Below, piece by piece: positions 1-8,096 of a stretch of 64,000 nt of DNA. Source of the DNA: Anaerocolumna chitinilytica (GTDB lineage: Bacteria; Bacillota; Clostridia; Lachnospirales; Lachnospiraceae); NCBI RefSeq assembly GCF_014218355.1, contig NZ_AP023368.1, positions 2,422,001-2,486,000 on the forward strand. Direction: 5' to 3'. The translations under genes and the position numbers were made by a program. The notes below the pieces were generated by a model that saw only the letters and a list, made by a program, of their open reading frames with translations, made no database searches and was not told the DNA's origin. Position 1 is the stretch's first letter. Every line of letters begins with the position of its first letter.

Positions 1-30
1 CTGATTTATTAATAGGGATTTCAAGAATAT

Positions 31-122
31 AAAAGTGTTGAGGCAGTGAACTGATCCCCAAAAGTTAGATTTAAATCTAGCTTTTGGGAGGTCACATCAG
101 TTTACTTCGCCTCAACACTTTT
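31..122. terminator. Long palindromic hairpin, possibly derived from insertion-sequence ends
   Basis: A 92-nt nearly complete palindrome. A perfect 14-bp outer stem (31-44 with 109-122) encloses AGTGAACTGAT/ATCAGTTTACT and an inner CCCCAAAAGTTAGATTT/AAATCTAGCTTTTGGGA pair. On the plus strand it is followed by a run of T, so it can act as a terminator for a gene to the left; it also lies just past the end of the minus-strand gene at 151-1836. The inner arms resemble IS3-type terminal repeats from memory, and that origin is only inferred. Confidence 0.6.
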
Positions 123-150
123 TTTAAAAAAAATTCAGATGAAAAGAAAA

Positions 151-1836
151 TTAGTTCTTCATAGTAATGGAATTGAGGATGAATTCACCCATTTTTTGAA
201 TGGTACTTCCCTTACTGTTGTCTGAAACAACGATTTCAATTGAATATTTACCCAGATACAAGTCATAAATAGTCTGAGTTATTTTTTGACCGTCAATGGT
301 TGCTGTATACTGGGTCTTTAACACTGGTCCGTTGTCTGATTGATAATCACTCTGGACATAGTTTTTTATGCTATAGCTAATTCCGGTATCCTTAAATATA
401 CTGTCATACATAAGTTTTACAGAGTTTAAGGAATAAACTCCTTTTAACTCTTTTTTAGCACTAAAATAATTTGGTGCATAGGTGCTGTTTTTTTCGAAGG
501 TAATGATAATATTAGAACTGTCTGTCGCATTATAAGCCATTGAGGCTTCTCCGTTTACCGTCTGGTCTGTTTCGATTTCCCAATTTGACGGAAGAAGATA
601 AGAAATATTTTCATAGGTTTCCTGCTTTACGCTAAAAGGAGCCTTTCCAATGTAAGGGTTATATTGACTAAGGACAATAGCCTGATAAGTAAAAGTCTGA
701 TTATTATAGGTCGCTGTTATAATAGCGGTACCAGGCTTAATACCTTTTACTTCACCATTCTCAGAAACGGAAGCTACTTGCGGGTTACTGGAGTTCCATT
801 GAATGGCTTCAGGTGTCGGAGATGCTTCTGAAGAAGTATCGCTTAAAGACATTGTTATTTCACTATTGTCAGCTGAAGGAGTAACTGTTACATCAGGAGT
901 TTCTGTCGGAGTTACCGTTACATCATGAGTATCTGTCGGAGTTACCGTTACATCAGGAGTTTCTGTAGGTGTTGCTGTAGGGGTAAGGGTGGGAGTTACT
1001 GTAATCACAGCAGGAGTTAGTACAGAACTTTCCCCAGCCTTTAACAGGAAGGAATATTCACTTATACCAGTTGGTTTTTTTACTGTAATTACGCAATTTA
1101 ACTTTTCGCCATCTACAAATGCTGTTATTGTTACCTTACCTTCTTTTAGTGCTGTAACTGTTCCATATATGGATACAGCTGCGATGGAACTGTTACTAGT
1201 TGACCATACAGCCCGGTATGATATACCGTTTATCTTAAGATTATAGTTCTGACCTTCTGTCAATGTAATTGTTTTTGTATTTATAGTTATTGGTTCCAGG
1301 ACTGTAACTTTACTGGAGAATTTTTTATTTCCAACCATTGCGGTAATTATTGCAGAACCTTTTGAAACACCGGTTACTGTACCGTATTTTGAAACTGTGG
1401 CAATCTTAACATTACTGGAACTCCAGGTAGGTTTCTTCGTTGTTCCGATAACCTCTAAGGAGCAGTTCTTTTTAGTGTTTAAGTTAAATGCTTTACTGCT
1501 GATAGACATTGGAATATATGAATTTACCTTGCAATTAAGCTTTTTGCCGCTAACATAAGCGGTTATCGTTGTTGTTCCTTCTGATTTAGCGGTTATTAAT
1601 CCGTTAGAATTAACTGTTGCAACCTTCGAATTCCCGGACGACCAGGTTACTTTCTTTGAGGTACCGGTGATTGCTATTGTCTTCGTTGAGTTAACAGGAA
1701 GGGAAATTTCAGTGTGACTGATTTTAATAGTTGCTGCTTCGGCAACAGCATTTATACCCGGGAATAGAAAGCTGCCATACATCGTGATTAATAACAAGAA
1801 TAAAATAGCAGACAGGAAACCCTTTAATTTTTTCAT
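151..1836 (-). CDS. Secreted bacterial Ig-like (Big_2) repeat protein
   Basis: Predicted exported protein of 561 residues. A lysine-rich start followed by a hydrophobic stretch forms a signal peptide ending near AVAEA. Four Big_2-type Ig-like domains follow, each with the W(S/N)SSN...ATVS..G.V.....G.ATITA pattern; the fourth is separated from the first three by a Thr/Pro-rich linker made of a 10-residue tandem repeat (TETPDVTVTP type). The last 160 residues form a separate domain containing LPSNWEIE that I do not recognise beyond a loose PsbP-like look. The ATG at 1836 is preferred to an upstream ATG at 1887 because GGAGGA lies just before it and the signal peptide starts there. Likely a cell-surface or adhesion protein; no catalytic motif is visible. 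The gene stands alone and is divergent from the methyltransferase gene. Confidence 0.8.
   Translation of the reverse strand: MKKLKGFLSAILFLLLITMYGSFLFPGINAVAEAATIKISHTEISLPVNSTKTIAITGTSKKVTWSSGNSKVATVNSNGLITAKSEGTTTITAYVSGKKLNCKVNSYIPMSISSKAFNLNTKKNCSLEVIGTTKKPTWSSSNVKIATVSKYGTVTGVSKGSAIITAMVGNKKFSSKVTVLEPITINTKTITLTEGQNYNLKINGISYRAVWSTSNSSIAAVSIYGTVTALKEGKVTITAFVDGEKLNCVITVKKPTGISEYSFLLKAGESSVLTPAVITVTPTLTPTATPTETPDVTVTPTDTHDVTVTPTETPDVTVTPSADNSEITMSLSDTSSEASPTPEAIQWNSSNPQVASVSENGEVKGIKPGTAIITATYNNQTFTYQAIVLSQYNPYIGKAPFSVKQETYENISYLLPSNWEIETDQTVNGEASMAYNATDSSNIIITFEKNSTYAPNYFSAKKELKGVYSLNSVKLMYDSIFKDTGISYSIKNYVQSDYQSDNGPVLKTQYTATIDGQKITQTIYDLYLGKYSIEIVVSDNSKGSTIQKMGEFILNSITMKN
878..967. repeat. 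30-bp tandem repeat, three copies, in the Thr/Pro linker
   Basis: Three consecutive 30-bp units begin at 878, 908 and 938 and encode a TETPDVTVTP-like 10-residue unit. The copies differ at only a few positions (for example TETPD versus TDTHD), so the array is probably free to change copy number and linker length. Confidence 0.8.
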
Positions 1837-2074
1837 ATATTCCTCCAATTGTAATTTATAAATGTATTTGATACATTTACAATTCATTATAGGGGGGAGG
1901 ACTTATTAAATGCAATTTAGAAAAGCTGGAAATAAATTTAGAATTAACTGGAATCGACTAGGATATTAATAACCCAGGAAATTGTTGTTTTCATTGATAT
2001 TATTGCCTTAACTTGATATACTGAATTTCAATACAGGCAGAAAAGAAACAGTTTTAATAGATTGGAGAGTAAAT

Positions 2075-2677
2075 ATGGGTAATACGGAAATATTTGATGC
2101 AATGGCAAATGAATATGACACTACTGAAAGAATCCAAATTGCTAAACTTGCATCCGATGCTATTAGAGAAAGTCTAATAAATGGAAAGGAGAAGCAGGCA
2201 ATTGATTTTGGATGTGGAACCGGTCTTGTTGGTATGAATCTGTTAAATGAGTTTAAAAGAATTCTTTTTTTGGATTCATCCCAAAGTATGATTGATCAGA
2301 TAAAGAAAAAAATTACGGAATATGACATTGTAAAGGCAGATACAGTATGCTTTGACCTGGAGAAAGAGAAATCATCCCCATTCCATGCAGATTATATATT
2401 TATGGTTCAAGTACTGCTTCATATTAAGGAAACTGATTTTGTTTTATCTAGACTTTTCGAGATGCTAAACCCTGGGGGTCATTTATTAATTGTAGATTTC
2501 AATAAAAATGAAGATATTATTTCCGACCTGGTTCATAATGGCTTTGACCAGAACGAACTAACTGTACTCCTAAAAAATATAGGCTTTCAAAAAATTCAAT
2601 CGAAAACTTTTTATTCCGGGAGTAAAATATTTATGAATAAAGATGCATCTATGTTTATACTTGATGCAATGAAATAG
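2075..2677 (+). CDS. Class I SAM-dependent methyltransferase
   Basis: 200-residue protein with a Rossmann-type methyltransferase core. Motif I is DFGCGTGLVG near residue 46, the acidic end of beta2 is in FLDSSQSM, and motif IV is DYIFMVQVLLH. A late LNPGGHLLIVDFN segment (post-I/IV) is typical of UbiE/BioC-like small-molecule methyltransferases. GGAGAG precedes the ATG at good spacing. The next gene begins 12 nt downstream, so the two are probably co-transcribed. The substrate cannot be told from sequence; biotin, menaquinone and xenobiotic roles are all possible. Confidence 0.85.
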   Translation: MGNTEIFDAMANEYDTTERIQIAKLASDAIRESLINGKEKQAIDFGCGTGLVGMNLLNEFKRILFLDSSQSMIDQIKKKITEYDIVKADTVCFDLEKEKSSPFHADYIFMVQVLLHIKETDFVLSRLFEMLNPGGHLLIVDFNKNEDIISDLVHNGFDQNELTVLLKNIGFQKIQSKTFYSGSKIFMNKDASMFILDAMK

Positions 2678-2689
2678 ACGGAGGCAAAA

Positions 2690-3646
2690 ATGTTTGACAT
2701 TAAAAGATTCTATGCAAAATGCATTCAGGGAAATGTTTTCGAAGCCATTAATTATTTAAAATCTTTTGAGAATAAAAGCAAAGATATGATAGAATTGGAA
2801 GAAAAGTATGAGCATAGATTTGTTTTACAGGATGAAATTCTGATTAGCGATACAGATGACCCCTGGATAAAAGATGTAGTGAATTGTTATTACCAATACT
2901 TTATTGCAGTATTAACGGATAAGAATGCCATGGAAGCTGAAAAAGCGTTAACCGGCAGTTTAACTGAGTTGCTTTCAGTTGATATAAATATGGGTATGGA
3001 TGATATTGAAATGAAATTAGAAATGATTTTTCAGGAAAAGGGATACTCTTTCTTAGGGGGGATGACTATGCCTTTTTATGGTCCATATATCTGGAAGACA
3101 ACAAGACGAGAAGACTTTTTGGTAGAGTTACCATGTGACAAACAGGAGATTACATTGTATTTTATTTCGGACTTTCTTATGATCAGCTGGCTGCATTTTG
3201 CAACTTTTGGCAGGCATTATACTGGCGAATGGGCGAATGAAGAAGGAATATACTGCGTTATGAACGGGAAGAAAGAGGTAGATATTAACTCGGATGATTT
3301 TCAGTGTAGTTTCCTAAAGCATGAAGCACAGCATTTAAGTGATTATGAGAAATATCCGAAGATACAAGGAGCAGAATTAGAATATAGAGCAAAACTTGCA
3401 GAGTTGATTTACTACCCCAATACATATCACATATTGGAGAATATAATTCTTCAGGCAAAGGATGATGAGTCGCTGACGCATCCATATGCCTCTTTCCTGA
3501 TTAGCAAGGGGTTATCCGAGAAAATTTTTGGAGAAGCCCTGGTGTTGGATTTAGAAAAATGGAAAGTTATTGATAATAGTATAATTTCTGAAAATGCCTT
3601 GAATTTATATCTGGAAAATAATCAGGTTTTAAATCAGGAAAGATAG
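2690..3646 (+). CDS. Protein of unknown function with an HEXXH motif
   Basis: 318-residue protein that I cannot assign to a named family. The notable feature is FLKHEAQHLSDYEKYP, in which H211-E-A-Q-H215 matches the HEXXH zinc-binding motif of zincin metallopeptidases. It is followed about 15 residues later by an acidic helix (AELEYRAKLAEL) that could supply a third ligand. There is no signal peptide or membrane segment, so the protein is probably cytoplasmic. It has a GGAGG site and lies 12 nt after the methyltransferase gene, so the two likely form an operon. Peptidase activity is only a suggestion from the motif; the rest of the sequence is unassigned. Confidence 0.7.
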   Translation: MFDIKRFYAKCIQGNVFEAINYLKSFENKSKDMIELEEKYEHRFVLQDEILISDTDDPWIKDVVNCYYQYFIAVLTDKNAMEAEKALTGSLTELLSVDINMGMDDIEMKLEMIFQEKGYSFLGGMTMPFYGPYIWKTTRREDFLVELPCDKQEITLYFISDFLMISWLHFATFGRHYTGEWANEEGIYCVMNGKKEVDINSDDFQCSFLKHEAQHLSDYEKYPKIQGAELEYRAKLAELIYYPNTYHILENIILQAKDDESLTHPYASFLISKGLSEKIFGEALVLDLEKWKVIDNSIISENALNLYLENNQVLNQER

Positions 3647-3689
3647 GACAAAAAGATAAGAATGTAAGGCGTAGGAAGGTATTAGATGA

Positions 3690-4025
3690 ATGGAGCATTC
3701 AAATATATATGAGAAAATTTATGAAGTTGTAGCAGATATTCCTGTAGGTAAAGTTGCTACTTATGGACAGGTTGCCTGGATGGCCGGGCATCCAGGAGCT
3801 CATCGGGTGGTAGGTTATGCAATGAGTAGAGTTCCTGAAGGGCTAGGTCTCCCCTGCCATAGAGTTGTAAATAAAGCAGGAGAGATGGCTCCTCTTCATG
3901 TCTTCGGAGGAGAAGGCAAACAACGTTTATTACTGGAACAGGAAGGAGTTATCTTTCTGAAAAACGGACATATTGATATGAAAAAGTGTCAATGGAATAT
4001 ATTCGAATCGGAAGAAAGCTCCTAG
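3690..4025 (+). CDS. MGMT-family DNA alkyl-repair or alkyltransferase-like protein
   Basis: 111-residue protein matching the DNA-binding/active-site domain of O6-alkylguanine-DNA alkyltransferases: GKVATYGQVAWMAGHP forms the winged helix with the arginine finger region, and LPCHRVV carries the acceptor cysteine (Cys56). It lacks the N-terminal domain of full-length Ada/Ogt. Proteins of this size are either minimal alkyltransferases or ATL proteins. ATLs usually replace the cysteine with Trp, so retention of Cys56 favours real alkyl transfer or at least damage binding. GGAAGG lies upstream. It follows the two-gene unit after 43 nt. Confidence 0.85.
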   Translation: MEHSNIYEKIYEVVADIPVGKVATYGQVAWMAGHPGAHRVVGYAMSRVPEGLGLPCHRVVNKAGEMAPLHVFGGEGKQRLLLEQEGVIFLKNGHIDMKKCQWNIFESEESS

Positions 4026-4118
4026 TATGAAGCATCTGTTAGCATTGGATATGCACTCTTTAGTGAAGATGGTATCGAAATGGAAGTATTAATTGAGAAA
4101 GCAGATAAGTCCATGTAA
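4026..4118 (+). pseudogene. Remnant of a GGDEF domain C-terminus
   Basis: Directly after the MGMT stop codon, 30 codons in one frame read YEASVSIGYALFSEDG followed by IEMEVLIEKADKSM and a stop. This is the end of a GGDEF domain (the SIG.A.F..DG...E.L...AD..MY block). No start codon, ribosome site or GGDEF motif is present. The following bases, which would normally encode Y.AK..GKN, contain further stops. It is a decayed fragment of a second diguanylate cyclase gene beside the intact one at 4344. Confidence 0.7.
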
Positions 4119-4264
4119 AGGTAAAGAGAGAACGTAAAGGAATTGTTCGTTGAAGTTGACAAGAGGGGTGTTAGCAATAGTCGAATAAAGGGAGATAACG
4201 TTAGGAAAAGTAAAATTGTCTTGCTTCTCAAGCTGTATTTTGCTATAATAAAATAGTATCTTAA

Positions 4265-4293
4265 GGGCATTCCTGAAAATCGGGAATGCTTTT
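4265..4293 (+). terminator. Rho-independent terminator
   Basis: Stem GGCATTCC/GGGAATGC with an AAAAT-containing loop, followed by TTTTCTTG. It lies after the MGMT gene and the GGDEF remnant and 50 nt before the diguanylate cyclase gene. The rest of 4119-4343 shows nothing recognisable. Confidence 0.7.
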
Positions 4294-4343
4294 CTTGTAT
4301 TATCAGCAAAGTAGTTATTGTTAAAATAAAGGAACAATACCTC

Positions 4344-5489
4344 ATGGAATGGATAAAGGAAGGCTTAAAACTTTTAATAAGTCGTTCGGACAAAGAACAA
4401 CTTGAGTTCGAGAAATATAACAGTTTACTCGTACTTAGAAGAATACGGTTAATATCCCTTGCCACAATTTTCCTATCAGTCTTTTGGGCTTGCATGGATT
4501 GGATAATTATTGATAAAGGTGCCGACAGGATCTACACAACAACTTTAATTGTAATGCATACAATCAGTGAGGTCGCATCAGCTGCATTTCTGATTTTTTA
4601 TCGACGGATAACCGCTAATGCAAAGAAGAATTATCGAACTATTATTATAGTAATTAAGGTATATGTGTTTTTATATATTCTATTTGGAGCATTATCTTCC
4701 ATAAACAGTCAAAGGTATACCGGAAATATTTATTCATATATCATACTGCTGTTGATAACAGCGATAGCTTTTACTTTAAAACCATCCTTTATGATTTGGG
4801 CTTTCGGTGTAAATCATATTGTTTTTTTTATAGGTCTTAGTATCCTTTGTAAGGATACTGGTCAGTTTCTTACAAAAATGGTGAACGCAACAATTTTTAC
4901 AGGGGCTGCCTTTTTACTTTGTTTTATTTTTTACCGTAATAGGATGCTGGAATTTTTCTATCGAAAACAACTAAAGGAAAATGAAAAAGAACTGAGCAAC
5001 TATGCTTTTATTGACTCCTTAACAGGAATACTGAATAGGAGAATGGGTTCTAAGAAATTAGAAGATTTGTTTAAAGAAGCACAGAAAACTTCTATGGAAT
5101 TTGTGCTTTGCTATTTAGACATAAATGATTTAAAATATGTTAATGATACTTATGGACACAATGAAGGGGATAGATATATTCTAACCTTCTGTGATATTAT
5201 TAAGGATGTGCTGAAGGAAGAGGATATCTTTTTTAGAATGGGCGGTGATGAGTTTATCGTTGTGTTCAAGGACAGAAATAAGGAACAGGTAGAAAATATC
5301 TGGAACGGACTAGTTAAAAAAATTCATGAAAAAAATGCCCATGGAGAATTACCCTACCAAATTGTAGTAAGTCATGGGTTAATTTATTACCGTACCGGTA
5401 TGGACTGTAGTCTAGAAGAAATGATTGAAAAAGCAGATATTTTAATGTACAAAGAGAAACAAATCTTAAAGAAAAATATAAATACATAA
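4344..5489 (+). CDS. Membrane-bound GGDEF diguanylate cyclase
   Basis: 381-residue protein predicted to make c-di-GMP from two GTP at the membrane. The first 200 residues hold about six hydrophobic segments (a MASE-like sensor without an obvious ligand motif). A short charged linker (RKQLKENEKELSNYAF) leads into the GGDEF domain: IDSLTGILNRR, a metal-binding Asp in CYLDINDLKYVND, and an intact GGDEF near residue 299. The inhibitory-site position five residues upstream is KEED rather than RXXD, so product inhibition through the I-site is probably absent. The gene stands alone with a weak AAAGGAAC ribosome site. Confidence 0.9.
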   Translation: MEWIKEGLKLLISRSDKEQLEFEKYNSLLVLRRIRLISLATIFLSVFWACMDWIIIDKGADRIYTTTLIVMHTISEVASAAFLIFYRRITANAKKNYRTIIIVIKVYVFLYILFGALSSINSQRYTGNIYSYIILLLITAIAFTLKPSFMIWAFGVNHIVFFIGLSILCKDTGQFLTKMVNATIFTGAAFLLCFIFYRNRMLEFFYRKQLKENEKELSNYAFIDSLTGILNRRMGSKKLEDLFKEAQKTSMEFVLCYLDINDLKYVNDTYGHNEGDRYILTFCDIIKDVLKEEDIFFRMGGDEFIVVFKDRNKEQVENIWNGLVKKIHEKNAHGELPYQIVVSHGLIYYRTGMDCSLEEMIEKADILMYKEKQILKKNINT

Positions 5490-5494
5490 CTGTT

Positions 5495-5525
5495 AAGGTA
5501 TCGGGATTTAAAATTTCGATACCTT
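5495..5525. terminator. Possible terminator hairpin
   Basis: AAGGTATCG pairs with CGATACCTT across a 13-nt AT-rich loop just after the diguanylate cyclase stop codon. There is no good T-run after the stem, so termination may be weak. Confidence 0.45.
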
Positions 5526-5554
5526 TAAAACAATATTGACAGTCGGAGGAATTT

Positions 5555-6274
5555 ATGGAAGGACATGTATCTCAGGAGAAATCCTATATGAAGGTAATTG
5601 ATTTCATAAAAAAACAAATACGAAACGGTGAACTTACCATCGGAGGCAGACTGCCAGCGGAAAGAGAACTATCAGAAACATTGGGGATAAGCCGTAATTC
5701 TGTAAGAGAAGCAATCCGCAGCCTGGATATTATGGGGGTGATATCAAGCCAGCAAGGAGCAGGTAATTTCCTAATCGGAAACTTTGAAAATAATCTGGTA
5801 GAATCTCTGTCCATGATGTTTTTATTGAATCAGATAGATTATAAACAAATCAGTCAGCTGCGCAGGGCTCTTGAGATGGAAGCCTTGATGTTAGCTATTG
5901 ATAACATTACGGAGGAAGAAATCGAGACTCTCAGAAAAGTTATTTTCCAACTAGAAAAAGAAACAGAAGAAAACAATGTCATCCTGGATAAAAAAATGCA
6001 TTATAATATCGCTCAGGCATCAAAGAATACTTTAATCATTAATGTACTTGAGGCACTTTCTGAAGTATTGGATAAATTCATTGTAGATTTAAGAAGAGAA
6101 ATATTAAGTGAAGATGACAGCAGAAAAATCCTGATGGAAGCTCATAATGGGATGATTGAGAGTTTAATTACAAAGGATAAAAATCTTGCTTATGAATCTA
6201 TTAACAAACATTTTGGCGTTATTGACGAAAAATTAGATAAAAAAGGCGTAGAAATAGTGAAAAAAGACCTATAA
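5555..6274 (+). CDS. FadR/LldR-type GntR-family (FCD) transcriptional regulator
   Basis: 239-residue regulator. The N-terminal winged helix-turn-helix carries the GntR signature (IRNGELTIGGRLPAERELSE, then LGISRNSVREAIRSLD). The C-terminal all-helical FCD ligand domain spans roughly residues 85-230. FCD regulators of this kind commonly sense lactate, pyruvate or other small acids and bind TGGT-N3-ACCA palindromes. Two such palindromes flank the promoter region of the adjacent lactate permease gene (6358-6368 and 6442-6452), making this the probable local repressor of lactate utilisation. It corresponds in position to lctA of the Acetobacterium woodii lct cluster. SD GGAGG lies upstream of the ATG. 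Confidence 0.88.
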   Translation: MEGHVSQEKSYMKVIDFIKKQIRNGELTIGGRLPAERELSETLGISRNSVREAIRSLDIMGVISSQQGAGNFLIGNFENNLVESLSMMFLLNQIDYKQISQLRRALEMEALMLAIDNITEEEIETLRKVIFQLEKETEENNVILDKKMHYNIAQASKNTLIINVLEALSEVLDKFIVDLRREILSEDDSRKILMEAHNGMIESLITKDKNLAYESINKHFGVIDEKLDKKGVEIVKKDL

Positions 6275-6316
6275 AAGAGAAAATGCACAAAGCGGTTGTT
6301 AAAAAAATGACGTTTG

Positions 6317-6345
6317 TTGACATATGTGCCAAGTACAGATATAAT
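6317..6345 (+). promoter_or_regulatory. Consensus sigma-A promoter of the lactate operon
   Basis: TTGACA at 6317-6322 and TATAAT at 6340-6345 with a 17-bp spacer, a perfect match to the vegetative promoter consensus. The predicted start point is near 6352, just before the first operator, so the promoter is intrinsically strong and must be held down by repression or attenuation. Confidence 0.85.
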
Positions 6346-6357
6346 AAAATTACAAAG

Positions 6358-6368
6358 TGGTCCTACCA
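6358..6368. promoter_or_regulatory. Operator 1 for the FCD/GntR regulator
   Basis: TGGTCCTACCA, a perfect TGGT-N3-ACCA dyad of the type bound by FadR and LldR proteins. It lies about six bases downstream of the predicted transcription start, a position suited to repression. Confidence 0.75.
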
Positions 6369-6391
6369 ATTAGGATGTATTGGTAGAAAAT

Positions 6392-6430
6392 AGGTGTAGT
6401 AAAACAACTGTTTTGCAGCACCTTTTTTTT
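6392..6430 (+). terminator. Intrinsic terminator in the lactate operon leader
   Basis: AGGTG and TAAAACA pair with TGTTTTG and CACCT, followed by eight T. It lies between the promoter and the permease gene, inside the transcribed leader, so it either attenuates the operon or ends read-through from the regulator gene. Confidence 0.7.
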
Positions 6431-6441
6431 GGAAATAAAAT

Positions 6442-6452
6442 TGGTAGGACCA
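6442..6452. promoter_or_regulatory. Operator 2 for the FCD/GntR regulator
   Basis: TGGTAGGACCA, a second perfect TGGT-N3-ACCA dyad 84 bp from operator 1 and about 30 bp before the permease start. The two copies are also inverted repeats of each other over 13 nt (6358-6370 with 6440-6452), so DNA looping or RNA pairing around the terminator is possible. Confidence 0.7.
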
Positions 6453-6483
6453 ATATAAAATCATTTAGAGAATGGAGAAGGGC

Positions 6484-8025
6484 ATGAAGATGATTTTTGA
6501 TTTTGCATTGGCATTATTACCCATTATCTGGCTAATAATAGCACTTACAGCTTTAAAGATTCCGGGGTTTAAAGCTTGTTCCATTGCATTGGCAATAGCT
6601 TATGTACTTGCCGTATTCGTGTGGCATATGCCGTTTACCGACAGTCTGAGTGCAGTAGCAGAAGGGGCAGCTCTTGCATTATGGCCAATTATTATTGTTA
6701 TTATTGCAGCCATATTTACCTATAATGTTTGTGTTGCCACAGGTAAGATGGAGATAATCAAAAAAATGCTGGCCGGTGTAACAAAGGACAAAAGGATACT
6801 CGTGCTTATTATCGCCTGGGGCTTTGGCGGTTTTATGGAAGGAATGGCAGGTTTTGGAACTGCTGTTGCCATTCCTGCCAGTATGCTATGGGGATTGGGA
6901 TTTGATCCGGTATTTGCTGCTATCGTTTGTCTGATTGCCAACGCAACACCGACAGCCTTTGGCTCCATCGGGATTCCCACTACAACACTGGCTAAGATTA
7001 CCGGACTTAACGTAATTGGCCTTTCCACCAATACGGTTATTCTTTTAGCAGTACTTATTTTATTAACACCTTTTGTTTTAGTCTTATTAACAGGAAAAAA
7101 CAAAAGAAGCTTAAAAGGCGTCGTACTCATTACACTTATTTCCGGAGTAGCTTTCCTGATACCGGAATACCTGGTTGCAAAATATTTAGGTGCAGAGCTT
7201 CCCGTTGTTATCGGTTCTGTCTGTTCCATGGCAGCTACAGTTCTGGCAGCCAAATTTCTTGGCAGAGGAAAGGTTGAACAAGAATATCTCTTAGAGGATA
7301 AGAAGGAAGAAAAAGTTTCAGTTAAGGAAGCTTTCATTGCCTGGAGTCCATTTATTTTAATATTTTTATTCCTTCTTGGAACATCTAAGCTGGTAGCACC
7401 TTTTAATGAGCTTCTTGCTACTTTTAAAACTACTGTTAGTATTTACGCAGGAAAGGGTGGAGCACCCTATACATTTTCCTGGCTGGCAACACCTGGGCTT
7501 TGGATTATGCTCGCAGCTTTTATTGGCGGTAAGATACAGGGAATCAGTTTAAAGGAAATGATTATTATTCTAAAAAAAACAATTCTGCAGATGATGAAGA
7601 CCGTTATAACGATTATTGCTATTATGGCAACAGCCAAATTGATGGGGTACAGCGGTATGATTGCTTCCATATCTTTGGTATTTGTTACCTATACCGGTTC
7701 TTTTTATCCTTTATTTGCACCTTTCTTAGGTTCTATCGGTACATTTGTAACCGGTAGCGGAACCTCCTCCAGTGTATTATTCGGTGGATTGCAGGCAGAA
7801 ACTTCTACTGCATTGGGATTAAATCAATCCTGGATTACAGCTTCTAATACCGCAGGTGCAGTTATGGCAAAAATGATTTCACCTCAAAGTATTGCGATTG
7901 CTGTAGCTGCCGTTAAATTGGAAGGCAAAGAAAATAAGCTCCTAAGAGGAACAATAAATTTTTATATTTTGTTTATCGTGATAGTAGGAATTATTACTTA
8001 TATAGGTTCAAGATTCTTGATGTAA
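6484..8025 (+). CDS. lctP: L-lactate permease (LctP/LldP family)
   Basis: Polytopic membrane protein of about 513 residues with 12 or more hydrophobic segments, importing lactate by proton symport. Family signatures are visible: GFGGFMEGMAGFGTAVAIPA, ANATPTAFGSIGIPTTTLAKITG, and GTFVTGSGTSSSVLFGGLQ near residue 430. I chose the ATG at 6484 because GGAGAAGG lies before it; an in-frame ATG at 6472 overlaps that site and another is at 6490. It is the first gene after the operator-flanked promoter and is followed by the Etf and dehydrogenase genes, so import and oxidation of lactate are coupled in one unit. Confidence 0.92.
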   Translation: MKMIFDFALALLPIIWLIIALTALKIPGFKACSIALAIAYVLAVFVWHMPFTDSLSAVAEGAALALWPIIIVIIAAIFTYNVCVATGKMEIIKKMLAGVTKDKRILVLIIAWGFGGFMEGMAGFGTAVAIPASMLWGLGFDPVFAAIVCLIANATPTAFGSIGIPTTTLAKITGLNVIGLSTNTVILLAVLILLTPFVLVLLTGKNKRSLKGVVLITLISGVAFLIPEYLVAKYLGAELPVVIGSVCSMAATVLAAKFLGRGKVEQEYLLEDKKEEKVSVKEAFIAWSPFILIFLFLLGTSKLVAPFNELLATFKTTVSIYAGKGGAPYTFSWLATPGLWIMLAAFIGGKIQGISLKEMIIILKKTILQMMKTVITIIAIMATAKLMGYSGMIASISLVFVTYTGSFYPLFAPFLGSIGTFVTGSGTSSSVLFGGLQAETSTALGLNQSWITASNTAGAVMAKMISPQSIAIAVAAVKLEGKENKLLRGTINFYILFIVIVGIITYIGSRFLM

Positions 8026-8096
8026 ACGGAAAAACAGCAGGAAGAAAGTGAATAGATGGAATCTCCCTAAAAAATGGGAGCGAAAGGAGTTAAGAA

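Noticed and set aside
878..967. CRISPR-like array
   Set aside because: The 30-bp units are directly abutting without spacers and are in frame in a coding linker; no cas gene is present.
4022..4495. Minus-strand frame of 157 codons over the MGMT-cyclase junction
   Set aside because: It overlaps the start of the cyclase gene, the terminator and the GGDEF remnant, with no ribosome site.
6720..7337. A 205-codon open frame on the minus strand inside the lactate permease gene
   Set aside because: It is antisense to a clear membrane transporter, lacks a ribosome site, and its composition is the mirror of hydrophobic codons.
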